Assembly (NCBI GenBank): GCA_003508835.1
Contig: PUFA01000084.1
Location: 1,488,001 to 1,552,000 of the forward strand
DNA length: 64,000 nt
Source: Eonycteris spelaea
Taxonomy: Eukaryota; Chordata; Mammalia; Chiroptera; Pteropodidae
Direction: 5' to 3'
The position numbers and the translations under genes are program-made. Every line of letters starts with the position of its first letter. Position 1 is the first letter of the stretch. Below, piece after piece: positions 26,161 to 38,389 of this stretch. The notes beneath the pieces were generated by a model. That model did no database searches. It was not told where the DNA came from and saw nothing but the letters and a program-made list of their open reading frames with translations.

Positions 26161-26391
26161 AATGATAAATACTTTCAAGCTCTGCTACTGGTGACATTGG
26201 GCAGAAGCAGCTTTTTTTATTTCTAACTAAACTTTTGAGAATGGAGGAAATGAATTAATTCCGGTGACGTAAATACCTTCCCTCGGCTTTGAAACATGAG
26301 GGCCATTGGCATGAGATATGTAACAGGAGAGTGAGATGCAACTACTTGCCCTGCTCTGGCTGCGAACAGCTTTAGCCTATTTTTTTAAAGT

Positions 26392-26585
26392 TTGAGGCTT
26401 AAGCAGTTCATAATGGTATTAAATGCAACTGTTCCTTTGCACTTATAAGTAACTATAAAATAGTAATCAAACCCACATCTTATAATGCTATGTAGTATGT
26501 TGGGTAAACTAAGAAATGGATATATAGGAGGGACCTGCAAAGCTCCTATCCCTTCCCATGAGCTATTGACTCCAGATAGGTTTTT
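26392..26585. repeat. Dispersed repeat, copy A (intron 4)
   Basis: About 190 bases clearly homologous to 33893-34105. Shared blocks include 'ttcataatggt', 'aactaagaaatgg', 'tatatagga', 'ggacctgca' and 'aaagctcct', in the same order and orientation. The family is not recognised. Confidence 0.75.
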
Positions 26586-27029
26586 TCCTTTTCCTGGGTT
26601 CTGATACTGCTGTTTTGGAGGTTATAGGAATCTAGCATTTTCTCCACATTTTGCTCATTCTCTCTCTCCTAGTTCATTTTGAAAGAAAATGACATTGCAG
26701 AGCTTCAAGTTTAGACAAGTATGTTTTCTTACTATATTTAGCCAGTTTTAAAATTTGGGATTAAAGGAGAATATCTGAACAGCAGTGATATAAAGAATTG
26801 GAAGTGATTGTACATTATTTCCATGTTTGTAAAAGTCAAAAAGGAAATTTATATAGAAATTTGTCCAGGAAGATATGATTATTTTTTGAAGCTTCAGTAA
26901 TTTATTAAACATTAATTCAGCAAACAGATTGAAAGAACAGTTTAAAAAAATAGAAACCGTTGCTGCTATTGAGGCCATTATAATTTAGTCCAAAGTCAGA
27001 TAAGTTTAGTGGCTAGCTATCTTTATGTA

Positions 27030-27190
27030 CATAGAAATCACTTGGTAGGTTGTTAAAATCCAGGTTCCTTGACTTACAATTTTGTACCCTACATCTGCTG
27101 AGGGAAATCATTAGGAATTTGCATGGTTAGTAAGCAGCCCAAGTGATTCCAATGAATGTGGTTCATAGACCATACTTTGAGATACCCCAA
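27030..27190 (-). mobile_element. hAT (MER1-group) nonautonomous element
   Basis: It contains 'agaaatcacttggtaggttg', then 'ggaatttgcatggttagta' and 'accatactttgagataccc', the usual order in a common mammalian hAT remnant. It ends about 300 bases before exon 5. Confidence 0.55.
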
Positions 27191-27324
27191 TGTAAAAAAA
27201 TTAGATAATATAGGAACTTAAAGGAAGTCTGTATGAGGCACTATGGGAATCCAAGGAAGAAACAACTGTCTGGAGATATCTGAATCTTCAAGAATGAGGA
27301 AGATAAGGTGGGGTAGGGCAGTTT

Positions 27325-27386
27325 TTTTTCCTTCCTTCTTTCCTTCCTTTCTTCCTTCTGTCCGTCCATCCGTCCGTCCTTCCTCA
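27325..27386. repeat. (TTCC)n / (GTCC)n simple repeat
   Basis: A pyrimidine-rich tetranucleotide run that shifts from ttcc to gtcc units, 100 bases upstream of exon 5. Confidence 0.9.
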
Positions 27387-27485
27387 CAGTTTATCTTCCA
27401 CTAAATGTAAGTCTTTATTTGAGTCATATTTCTTTTGAATAAGGTCATTTATAAAATGTTCCTATTGGTGCTTCCAAACTTGCAG

Positions 27486-27640
27486 GCCACAAAGGCGGGT
27501 GCAGCATCTATGATTCACTACATGGTTCTGATATCAGCTCGGTTGGTGCTACTCACTTTGTGTGGATGGGTACTTTGTTGGACACTCGTCAATCTTTTCC
27601 GAAGCCATTCAGTCCTCAATCTCCTTTTCCTTGGCTATCC
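27486..27640 (+). CDS. TMEM39A: TMEM39A exon 5
   Basis: A 155-nt exon after 'cttgcag' and before 'gtgagtac'. It reads [20 protein letters not shown], then [20 protein letters not shown] and [12 protein letters not shown]. It supplies another hydrophobic membrane segment and is intact. It is the last TMEM39A exon that reads cleanly in this sequence. Confidence 0.95.
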
Positions 27641-27769
27641 GTGAGTACTCCAGTTTTACCATTTTATTGTAACTCTTTTAAAAATTATTTGGATCATGCA
27701 AACGATAGCATAGAGGGGAAAATGAAATTCCTCAAATATAAACTAAGAGTTCAGAAAATTCACTGAGCA

Positions 27770-28200
27770 TATTGTTTTTGAAATTCATCCATTTGGTTGC
27801 ATGAGTCAGTAATATTTCATTATGTAAATATACCACAGTTTGTTTATTTTCTTATTTTCGGATACCTGGGTTGTTTTCAGTTTGGAATCATTATTAAAAA
27901 TAAAATTGTTATGCACATACTTACACAAATCTTTCTTGTAAAGATGTTTTAATTCTTGGGCAAAATATCTAGGAGTGGCATGACTAAGCCATAGATAGAA
28001 ATATGTTTAGTTTTATAAGAATCTACCAGACCTTTTTCCAAACAAGTTGTGTCATTTTATCCTCCTACTAATTCTGTAAGAGTTGTGGTTGCTCCACATT
28101 TTTGCCTGCATCTGATGTTCTTTTTTTTTTTTTTTTAATTTTCACCTTTCTGATGGGTATATAGTGGTATCTTATTTTACATACTAGCTTATTAAACTAA
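27770..28200 (-). mobile_element. L1M 3' part, antisense
   Basis: 'aatatttcattatgtaaat' followed by 'ataccacagtttgtttattt' and, later, 'ctgatgggtatatagtggt' is the well-known antisense pattern of the end of L1 ORF2 and 3'UTR. A T-run at about 28122-28138 interrupts it. Confidence 0.75.
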
Positions 28201-28637
28201 TTACTTTTGCATGTATACCTTTGGCTAATACTTTCTTCATGGAATGTTAATAGATGCCAAACATTTATTGAGCTCTTTTAATGTGCTAAGTGCTGGGCTA
28301 GGTTCTTTCACCCAGTGAAATCATCACAATAACACAGGATGCAGTGTATTTAGTCTGCTATGACAGATCCAGCATATATTAGTGACTTAAAAAGGTTAGA
28401 AGTTTATTCCTGTCTCTGTACAGTATGTGTGTAAATCATCTTGAATAGCTGTGGCAGCTCCATGGTATCTGGACCCAGGCCCCTGCTGTCTTTTTGCTCC
28501 CTAGCAGAAGATCATAAGGGAGGCTGGATAATTAAGTCTTTAGTAAGGCAGCTGTATCCCAACTAAAAATTCTGTTGCTATAGAAGAACAGGAGAAAGAG
28601 TGGTATTGGCAATTAGCAGCCTTTGCCACAGATTAAG

Positions 28638-31600
28638 AGAGGGATCTTTGGAAACATGGTGGAGTGAGAGACATCCCCAGATCTCTCCCCTTGAAACAAC
28701 AATAACCTGAACATCTAACTCAACAAAAAACATCCAAACTGCACACCAGCATGTCTAAGCATGGGATCTGCGCATAAGAGCTAACACAGGTCAGAACCCA
28801 GGTGATAGACTGGGAGAAATAAAGAAGCTGCCTCTCACAGCCGCAGGAGCTCCCTGTAAGAGGAAGGGGAGGGGAGAAACAGTGGTGAGTTCCCTTAACA
28901 GCCTTGCCTGGGAAAGCTGTGAACTCCCCACGGCTGGTGGCTGGCGGCTGGGCTCAGTCAGCAGGGCAGAAGGCAGAGAAGCGGGACAGCAGAAAAACAA
29001 CAGTTGATTTTTATCAACCACGGTTGCAAAACAGGCTGAGCCACAGCCCCCAACCCCCAACCCAGAGGGCCCCCCCCCATACCCTCTGAGACAAACACCG
29101 GGAAGCCGCAGGGGAATCTGAGCAAACAATACCAAAACTGTTACTAACACTGACAGGGACTGAAACTGAGGGTAGCAATCGTGATTAAATATCTATCAGA
29201 AAATAAAAAGGCATTTTTAAGGCTTTATATAAAGCAGGGTTCTAAGTAGTTTAGTTGTTGCCACCTACTGGAAACCAAAAGAAAAGCTCCTTCTTTGCAG
29301 CAGGCTAAAGCGAGACCTTTATATAATAAATGTTTCTGGAGAAACAGCAGAATACATTACCATTAATGCTCAGGTGGAGAAATAGTCCATTAAACACCAT
29401 GAACAACCAATTTGACAAGGCATCTCAGAAAGAAAGAGAAAATCTCCAGAAAATAAGCTTAAAAACATAGAAATATGCAACTTAAATGACAGAGAATTCA
29501 GGATGTTACTTCTGAAAACACAAGAGTTCCGAAACAAGTCATATCAACAATTTCAAGAATTGAAAAAATACGTAGATGAGCAGAGCAAGGAGATTGAAAC
29601 CCTCAAAAAGAACCAAATAGAACTTCTGGAGATGAAGGACACCGCAAGAGTTGAAAAATGAAATAGCAAGCTTGAGAAATAGAATTGACCAAATGGAGAA
29701 AGATCAGTGATATCGAAGACAGAAATCTAGAAATAAATGAGAAGGGATTAGAGATAAACCGAAGAATGAAAACAATGAAAGAGAAATTCAAGAACTAGCT
29801 GATACCATCAGGAGAGGAAACATAAGAATAATGGGCATTATCAAAGGTGAGGAAAAGGAGCAGGGATAGAAAGCATTTTCAGACAAATAGTTGATGAGAA
29901 TTTCCCAAATCTAAGGAATGAGCTGGAGCTTAGAATTCAAGAAGTCAACAGAACACCCAATTATCTCAACCCAAAAAGGCCTTCACCAAGACACATTATA
30001 TTAAAATTATCAAAAATCAAGACAAAGACAGAATTCTCAGGCAGCCAGGGAGAAGAAAATGGTAACTTATAAAGGAAAACCCATTAGATTATCCTCGGAC
30101 TTCTCAGCGCAAACCTTATAAGCCAGAAAGCAATGGAATCAAATATTTAAACTAGAAAGTGAAAGGAACTACCAACCTAGAATAATGTATCCAGCTAATC
30201 TCTCCTTTAGATATGAAAGAGAAATTAAGACCTTTACAGACATACAAAAGTTGAGGAAATTCTCCACTATGAGGCCTGAACTACAAGAAATACTGAAAGG
30301 GGTCAGCTTACCTAAAACAAAATGACAAAAAAAAGAAAATATAATTAGGAGTAAGGTGACTAGCAGGCAAATAGAAGCAGAGGAGTGCAACTCTTACTAA
30401 GAACAGGGCATTATAAGCTTAAATAATAGAGAATTGTTATAACAAGATAGTAATGAATGTTCAGCATACATAGGGACAAATTGAAACAACAGTGACTGAA
30501 AAAGGGAGGATTCAAAGATACAAATTTTCAAAGAGGAATGGAGATAAGGCACGTGCAGAAGAAAATGGATGACTATATATAAATTATCCTTTACATATTT
30601 GTAATGGTAACCACACACCAAAGATTTAGAACTGAAGTATATAACATAAAACAAGAAGAATCAGAGGCCAAACCAAAAAAAGCCAACCAAAATAAAGAAA
30701 ACAGAAACACAGGAACAAGAAAACAATGGAAACATCGAGCTACCAGAAAACAAAAGATAAAATTGCTATGAGAAGACCTCATATTTCAACTAATTCCTAA
30801 ATGTAGGTGGGCTGAACTCACCAATAAAAAGCACAGAGTTGCAGATTGGATAAAAAAAACAAAACCCAACCATATGCTGCCTCCAGGAGACACATCTCAG
30901 CTCCAAAGACAATAATAGACTCAAAGTGAAAGGGTGGAAAATGATATTCAAGTAGATGGCTTTCAGATGAAATAGACTTCAAAAATAAAAAAGGAAAAGA
31001 TACTGAGGCACACTTCATAATAATAAAGGGAATCATACACCAAGAAGACATAACACTTATTAATATCTATGCTCCCGATCAGGGAGCCCTAAAATATGTA
31101 AAGCAATTACTAACAGAACTAAAGGGAGAAACAGACCAAAACACTATCATAGTAGGGGACCTAAATACCCCACTATCGGATATGGACAGGTCATCCAAAC
31201 AAAATCAATAAGGAAATAACATCCTTAAGTGACACATTAGACCAATTGGACATAATTGACATTACAGACCTTCCATCCTCAAACAGCTGCTTATACATTC
31301 TTCTCTAGTGCACACGGAACGTTCTCAAGAATTGACCACATACTGGGACACAGAGATAGCCTCAATAAATATCAGAGGGTTGAAATCATACCAACCATAT
31401 TCTCTGATCATAATGCTTTGAAACTAGAGGATCAACTGCAAAAAGTAATCAGGAAGAACCACAAATACATGGAGATTAAACAATTCTGCTACTGAAGAAT
31501 AACTGGGTCAGGGAAGAAATAAAAAGAACAAGGATACATAGAAACGAGTGATAATGATAGTACAACATATCAAAACTTTGGGACACGGCAAAAGCAGCCA

Positions 31601-33665
31601 TAGAGGAAAGTTCATATCATTACAGAACTATCTCCAAAACAAGGACAAGCCCAAATAAACCACCTAACGAATGCTTTATCTTAAAAAACTAGAAAAAGAA
31701 GAACAAATGAAGCCTAAAGTCAGCAGAAAGAAGTAAATAATCAAAGTTAGAAATTGAAAACAAACAAAAAAACAATAGAAAAAATAAATACAACAAAGAG
31801 CTGGTTCTTTGAGAAGGTTAATAAAATTGACAAACTCCTGGCTAGACTCACTAAAGGAAAAAGAAGGGACAAAAATAAACAAAATCAGGGATGAAAGAGG
31901 AAATTACAACTGATCACAGAAGTACAAAGGATTATACAAGAATACTATGAAAAAATATAACCAAATTTAATAACCTAGAAGAAATGGACCAGGACTTAGA
32001 AAAACACAATCCTTGACTGAACCAAAAAGAACTGGAAAATCTAAATATGGAATCCGCATTATGGAAATTGAAACAATCATCAAAACCTACCAAAAAGTAA
32101 AAGTCAGGATCAGATGGCTGCACCAGTGAATTCTACCAAACATTCAAAGAAGATTTAATACCTATTCTCCTCAAACTCTTCCAAAAAATCAAAGAGGAGG
32201 CAATACTTACTTCCTAACTCATTTATGAAGCCAATATATTCTGATACTAAAACCTGGTAAAGATAACACAAGAAAACTACAGATCAATACCTCTCATGAA
32301 TACAGATGCAAAAAATCCTAAATAAGATACTAGCAACCAAATACAGCAACATATTAAAAGATTATATACAAAATCAGTGGGCTTCATCACACAGACACAG
32401 GGATGATTCAACATATGCAAATCAATTAATATGATACACCACATAAATTAAAAAATAATCATATCATATCAACAGGTGCAGATAAAGCCTTCAACAAGGT
32501 ACAGCGTCCATTTTATCAAAACACTTAACAAAATTGGTATAGAAGGAAAGTACCTTAACATAATAAAGGCCATATGACAAACCCTCAGCCAACATTATAC
32601 TTAATGGTGAAAAACTAAAAACCTTCCCTCTAAGATCAGAACAAGAAAGGCTGTCCACTATGCACTGTTATTCATATAACATTGGAGGTCCTAGCGAGTG
32701 CAATCAGGCAAGAGAAAGATATAAAAGGCATCCAAATAGGAAACGAAGTCAAACTGTCACTATTTGCGGATGACATGATTCTCTATATAGAAAACCCTAA
32801 AGACTCCACAAGAACACTACTAAAAAAATAAGCAAATACAAATAGTCTCTGGATACAAAAATCAAGTTCAAAAATCCATAGTTCCTATACTCTAATAAAG
32901 AAGTGTCAGAAAAAGAAGTGGAAAAAATAATTCCTTTTGCAATTGCAACAAAAAGAATAAAATATAGGAATAAATTTAACAAAACATATGAAGGACCTAT
33001 ATAATGAAAACTACAAGACCCTATTAAAAGAAATCGAAGAGATACAAAGAAATGGAAAAATTCTGTGTTCTTGGATTGGAAGAATCAACATAGTTAAAAG
33101 ACCATATTACCTAAAGCATTATACAGATTTAATGCAATCCCCATCAAAATCATCAGATTTTTTTAAAGAAATAAACAAAAAATCATCAGATTAATATGGA
33201 GCACAAAAGACCCAAATTGCCAAAGCCATCCTGAGAAAAAAGAACGAGGCTGGAGGCATCTCTCTGCCTGACTTCAAATTATACTACAAAGTGACAGTAA
33301 TCAAAACAGCATGGTATTGACAGCAATGATCAGTGGAATAGAATCCAGAATCCAGAAGTAATCTTATATTTATGTGGGCAAATAATTTTTGACAAAAAAG
33401 CAAAGACCTAATAGTGGAGAAAGGAAAGCCTTTTCAATAAATGGTGCTGGGAAAACTGGAAAGCCATCTGCAAAAGAATGAAACTAGACTGTTGTCTATC
33501 ACCAGACCAAAATTAACTCAAAATGGGTTAAGGACCTGAATATAAGACCTGACACAATAAAATGCATAGAAGAAAACATAGAACTAAACTCAAAGACCTT
33601 GGACTTAAGAAGATTTTATGAATTAAGAGATTTAAAAACTTTCGCATGGTCAGACAGTTAGTGAA
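28638..33665 (+). mobile_element. L1 LINE with 5'UTR, ORF1 and most of ORF2; 3' end missing
   Basis: About 5 kb in TMEM39A intron 5. It begins 'aaacatggtggagtgagag', the usual start of an L1 5'UTR, followed by a C-rich 5'UTR. ORF1 opens near 29400 with MNNQFDKASQKERENLQK and its C-terminal part (MYPANLSF, LQEILKG) is readable to about 30310. ORF2 endonuclease shows CLQETHLSSKDN at 30878. The reverse transcriptase active-site block FADDMILYI lies at 32762-32788. The similarity stops in the C-terminal part of ORF2 (about 33640), with no L1 3'UTR or poly(A). Every frame carries stops and shifts, so it is dead. Confidence 0.85.
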
Positions 33666-33719
33666 AACGTCTCAGGTCTTTTTGATTTCCAGAGCCCTTG
33701 GGGTTAAACATTTTACACA

Positions 33720-33892
33720 TCTAGCCATAAAGTGTGGTTCCCAAACAGCAGCATCAGCATTTCCAGAAATTATTAGAAACAGAAATTCTCAAAATTGCTC
33801 CAAACCTACTGAAAAGAAACTCTGAAAAGTAGAGCCAAGTAAGTTGTTTTTTAATAAGCCCTCCAGATTGATTCTGATGCTTATTCAAGTTT
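33720..33892 (+). mobile_element. hAT (MER1-group) element abutting the L1
   Basis: 'aaagtgtggttcccaaacag' then 'cagcatcagcatttccag' and 'ataagccctccagattg' is the common mammalian hAT remnant pattern, in plus orientation. It begins about 55 bases past the point where the L1 stops. Confidence 0.65.
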
Positions 33893-34105
33893 TAGGCTTC
33901 TGCAATTCATAATGGTGTTAATTCAACTGTTTCTTTGCGTTTGCAAGTGCTATATGAATAGTATAGCATTTGCATATGTTCTTTCTCCTTGCCTTCATAA
34001 TATGCACAAAGTATGTTTGGTTATAACTAAGAAATGGGTATATAGGAAGGACCTGCACAAAGCTCCTTATCCTCTCTATGTGCTAGTGGCTCCAGAGAAT
34101 CATTG
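33893..34105. repeat. Dispersed repeat, copy B (intron 5)
   Basis: Homologous to 26392-26585 over about 190-210 bases with scattered substitutions and small indels. It follows directly on the hAT remnant, whereas copy A does not. Confidence 0.75.
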
Positions 34106-34939
34106 CTTTATTGCCATTTTTGATGCTGAAGTATAGCATGAATTTATTATGGGTAGTCACATAGCATAATCAGATTGTGTAGGCAAGGAGGGCAAAAGAA
34201 GTTTAGATTGATATTACTATGAGTAGGTTTAATTTTATTGCTTTAAACAATTATTAAGGTACTTATTAACTCAATTCATAATATTACCTTTTTCTACAAG
34301 GTGAATTTTCTGTCATAAACATTATTTTTTCTTGATTCAGATTTCTCATAAGGTATATTATATTTACATCATTTGTTCAGTATTTTTAAATTAATATTTC
34401 AGCTGCTTGAATTAGAAACAAATGATTTAGTTGTTCTATTACCAACGATACTTGATTGAATCAGAAGATTAATCGTATCTGATTTGAAAGGCTAATTTTG
34501 GATATACGAGGGAATATTTTGGTCAGGTTAAGAACATTACCATCATCAAAAGAGGCTAGCAAACTTTTATTTCAATTTAGGTAAATATAAAGAAGCTTAC
34601 TATTCTTGGAGGCTCTCCATACTCCTGTAAAAAATGAAATAAGCATGTAATTTAAACTGATTTTAAGTTGAAAATATATTTATCTTCTTTACTTTTTAAA
34701 AGTTGTATGATATAACTTTTCTCTAACTTCAATTTAAAAATTAAGTGTGAGAAATTTAAAATACCAGACAATGGCAATAACTACATTGTTATTTTCTTAC
34801 TTATTAGTGGATTTAAAAAAGAAAGGGACTTTTCTCTCTCCTCTTTTTTTTAAAATTTGGTTTCAATTAGCTTCTCAGTTTAGGTAAATTAGTTCAAAGA
34901 CTAACAGTTTTAGCTCATACAATTTATCTTGAGTATGTT

Positions 34940-35640
34940 CACTGTTCTCCACAATCCTTGCTATCAACATTCTGACCTTCCATCTGATCTTTTTGGTAAC
35001 CCATTCTTGCTCTCCTCCATTCCATTTTTTATTGTAGCTAGAATGATTTTCCAAATGGAAGTTGAATCATTTTACTGACCCCCTTTAAAATCCTTTGATA
35101 AATTATTTTCCTCTACCTACAAAGGGACACCATGATCTAAGCCTTTGATGCTACCTTTCCAGTTTTCTTTCACTCTACCCCATAGTAGTTATCTGGTTAT
35201 CTATTGCCACATAATTCTGAACAAACAACCACAAAACCATGGTAGCATACAAACAATATGTATTTATCATGTATGTGTTGGGGTCAGTTGGAAGTCAGGA
35301 GGCTTTCCTGATCTTAGCGAGGGCTCCAGTCTCATATGTAGAATTGACTGGCTGTTTAGGTAACTAGGACAACTCAGCTCTGTTCCCGTCTTTGATGCTC
35401 TGGCAGACTTCCCTGGGCATTGTCATATGAAACTGACAGTGGCAGAGAGCAAGCCTCAGTGTGCTGACATCCTTTGGCCAAAATATGCTTATCATTGAGG
35501 CAATTTATGGGATGAGCAGGGAATCACCTCACCCACAGAATGAGAGCTGTACAGTTCCTGGCAAAGGGTGAGACTAGAAGGAACGGTAAAGAAATGGGCC
35601 ATCAATTGCAGTCTACCATACACCCGAACCTTATACCCAT
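34940..35640 (+). repeat. L2 fragment followed by an unassigned old repeat
   Basis: Bases 34940-35175 carry L2 wording ('ctagaatgattttccaaatg', 'caccatgatctaagcc'). From 35195 to 35640 there is a second element beginning 'tctattgccacataattctg', a phrase common to an old mammalian repeat whose family I cannot assign. Confidence 0.45.
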
Positions 35641-36149
35641 ATCCTTACACATGCAGTTTGTCTTTCAGCAGTGTTGAACTTACAGCCTCTCTGGCCTTCC
35701 CAGTTTTGCATATGTGAACGCTTCAGTCTGATATTTCTACATTACCTCCCACACCACCACCCCCTACTCCAGGGCACATTTACAGTAGATCCAGAGCTGC
35801 TGCTAACCATTTTCTTACTTTACAATAATTAAGGCTCATCCTTTCCCCCTCTATAGAAACTATGAAACAAGTGACATTTGTTAATTTTTCATGAAATATA
35901 ACTAAATATGACATCTTTTTATTTGCTGTTTTTCATTTCTGAAATTTTGTCAGTGAAATAACCATTTTATTTACAATACTGGTGTCACAGTGTGGATATT
36001 ACTTTAATGAGGACTTAGGGCAGTATTTTAAAATTTTGAGCAGGAACCGAAGGTTGGAATAACTACAAGAAGTTTATGAAAAGTTTCAAAAATACTCAAT
36101 CTTTTAATCAAGTAATTCTCCTTTTAGAAATTTATTTATCGTACTTATA

Positions 36150-36800
36150 GAATTTTTTTCATTAGTGCACAAATATTTATTTAGTACCTAGTATGTTTCA
36201 GCCCCTACTCTAGGCATCAAGGATATAGCAGTGAATTTAAGCAGACTAAAAATCTCTAGTTCAATGGAGATTTACATTGTAGTGAGGGAAAGATAGCACA
36301 AGGAAAAAAAAAAGCAAAATAAAAAACCCAATAAACATGTAAAATATATGGAGTGGTAAGATCTGTGGAGAAAAATAACCTGGCAAGGGGTACTAGAATG
36401 CCCATGGGAGTTGGGTGGCTGACATAGTGGAGAGGCAGGAGAGCCCCTCACTAAGAAGGGAAAACTGTGTAGAAAAGGCAGGCCATTGGAAAATTACCAG
36501 ATAGACACCCAAGGCCTGTGTAGGGAAAGTTGCTTATCCCATTGAATATGTACGGTGGTCGAAAATAAGAAAACAGCCTAAGTTTCCAAAAAGAGAGAAA
36601 TGGTTAATTATGGTACATCTATATGAAATACTATTGTATCTTTAAAAATTATTAAAGAAAATATTTAATGATAAATATAAAATGCTCAAGAGATCCAAAG
36701 TTAAAACAGAAGGATACAAAACCGTTTATACTGTATGAGGCTAAACATACAAGAAGAAAAAGTGTAAGTCTGTGTACCCAGTTATAAAAATGATTATTGA
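36150..36800 (+). repeat. L2-like and L1M-like fragments before exon 6
   Basis: Bases 36150-36290 look like L2/MIR ('agtacctagtatgtttcagc', 'gatatagcagtgaat'). Bases 36540-36800 look like an L1M end ('ggttaattatggtacatcta', 'tactgtatgaggctaaac'). A short A-run lies at about 36304-36313. Confidence 0.45.
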
Positions 36801-37046
36801 TAGGTTATTTTTATATTTGTCATTTGTGATTTTCTGTTAATTTCCTCTAATTCTACTTTGGATATATATTGCCTTTGCGGGAAGAAATTAGTTAAAGAGC
36901 TTTCTGAATTAATGAATTTACCATCATCAGCAAAGTCGCATTATGTTATGTGTACTCTGGTGACCCATGACTCTTTTACTTACAGTCATAAGATCTGATC
37001 TTAGGTGGCATCTGTGTCTCATTTTCATGTTCACCTTTCTCTGCAG

Positions 37047-37398
37047 GTTTGGTGTTTATGTTCCTCTCTGCTGTTTCCACCAAGACAGTAGAGCTCATCT
37101 TCTTCTCACAGACTATAAACTACGTGGTTCAGCACCAGGCAGTAAGAGAAAGTGCCTCAACTGTGGGTGGCTTAGCCAAGTCCCAAAGGACTTCCTCTCC
37201 TTATTGCTGGGAGTCTCTAAAGAACAGTTTAATAATGCCACACCCATCCCCAACCCACAGCTTGCCCCCTATCTCCAGACCTCATTCGCAATGAAGTAGA
37301 ATGTCTGAAAGCAGATTTTAACCACAGAATCAAGGAAGTTCTCTCAACTCCCTCTTAGTGCCTACTATGTTGCATTTCTGCCCCTGTGTTTTGTGAAG
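37047..37398 (+). CDS. TMEM39A: TMEM39A exon 6 (multiple frameshifts as given)
   Basis: The acceptor is 'tttctctgcag' and the donor 'gtgaag|gtaagt'. The start, [20 protein letters not shown], is correct in phase with exon 5. An extra A in 'actataaactac' (about 37117) breaks the frame. Recognisable pieces recur in changing frames: [49 protein letters not shown]. At least seven indels are needed to follow the known protein, for a net gain of 3. Translated as given, it stops after TSFAMK. Confidence 0.9.
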
Positions 37399-37499
37399 GT
37401 AAGTGGTTACTTGCTTTTTATGTGCTTCCTGGATTTTGTGTGTGATGACTAAAACTGGGTATTTCTTATTTAATCCCCCTTTTCTCTGTCTCCCCTTTG

Positions 37500-37600
37500 G
37501 CAGCCTGATGGTGGAGTTCGGCTGCAACTGGAGTGCACTAATACCGCTCCTGGTTGGCGGAATAGGTATTTCCATATATGTGATGCACCCGTGGTGACCC
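37500..37600 (+). other. Exon-like, CpG-containing island in TMEM39A intron 6
   Basis: A 100-base island with four CpGs in AT-rich intron follows a good acceptor (gtctcccctttggcag) and stays open in one frame beginning PDGGVRLQLECTNTAPGW. A possible donor 'aatag|gtattt' would make a 62-nt exon, which breaks the gene's frame. I know no TMEM39A exon here. Confidence 0.3.
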
Positions 37601-37653
37601 CTTTTTTTTCCCTTTCCTTTTTTTTTTTTTTTCCAGTTTTTTTTTTTTTTTTT
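37601..37653. repeat. Interrupted T-rich tract in intron 6
   Basis: Three T-runs of 8 to 18 bases are separated by ccctttcc and ccag. It could be the tail of an insertion on the minus strand or an expanded polypyrimidine tract. No element is recognised beside it. Confidence 0.8.
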
Positions 37654-38194
37654 CAGTTTCCCGGGAGAATAAAACTTGTACTTATAATTAGAATCAGTAT
37701 GAAGTAGCTTACAAGATGACCAAGGTTTCTGTAAAATTTAGCCTACTGTGGTTGATCTTTAACATGGTTATCAGGCGTTTCCTTGATTTTAATCTAACCT
37801 TTATCTAAACTTCCGTTTACTTCAGTAGAAAAAGAAAAATGGTCTGGATGTCACTTGGGCCCAAAATCTTTTGGGACACTTTAATGTCCTACTTCACCCA
37901 TGAGAAGGACCACCTGCAGCCGGAGTGGTCATTCACAGAGGCATCCACTTCTTCTAGAAAGGAAACATTTTAAAATATCATTGCTCTCCCTCCCAACCCT
38001 AAACTCATACAGCCAGAAAGTCAGGTTGAAGGATTTTGGAAGACTCTGCTCTTGAACTTTTGCGTGGACAGCAGGACTACCAGTGCATGTGTGACTCAGT
38101 GTGGCATTTGTCTGCAGGGCATATGTACATGCACCCGTCCTGCCTTCTTGCCCACCAGTGCATGGATCATTTTTCTCTCTTCTTCTCTTTCCAG

Positions 38195-38389
38195 AGTACC
38201 CAGTACTATGACATGCGCTGGTCATGCGAGCACCTCATTATGGTGTGGATCAATGCTTTTGTCATGCTCACCACAACAACTGTTGCCATCCAAATACTGT
38301 GATTTGCTACAATAAGTCAGCTTGCTCATCTGGGCAAGTGGCAGAAAGCTTCGAACATGGGTCCTGACAGCAATGCTCCACAAGCACAT
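38195..38389 (+). CDS. TMEM39A: TMEM39A exon 7 (seven single-base insertions)
   Basis: The acceptor is 'tctctttccag' and the donor 'cacat|gtgagt'. The first 80 or so bases read [20 protein letters not shown], then AFVMLTT, cleanly. After that seven extra single bases appear within about 110 bp (for example 'accacaacaactg', 'ctacaataag', 'cagaaagcttcg'), giving 195 nt where 188 are expected. Insertion-only clustering of this kind is unlike natural coding decay. Confidence 0.9.

Noticed and set aside
28638..33665. L1 as a still-active element
   Set aside because: ORF1 and ORF2 are broken by many stops and shifts, and the 3' end is missing.
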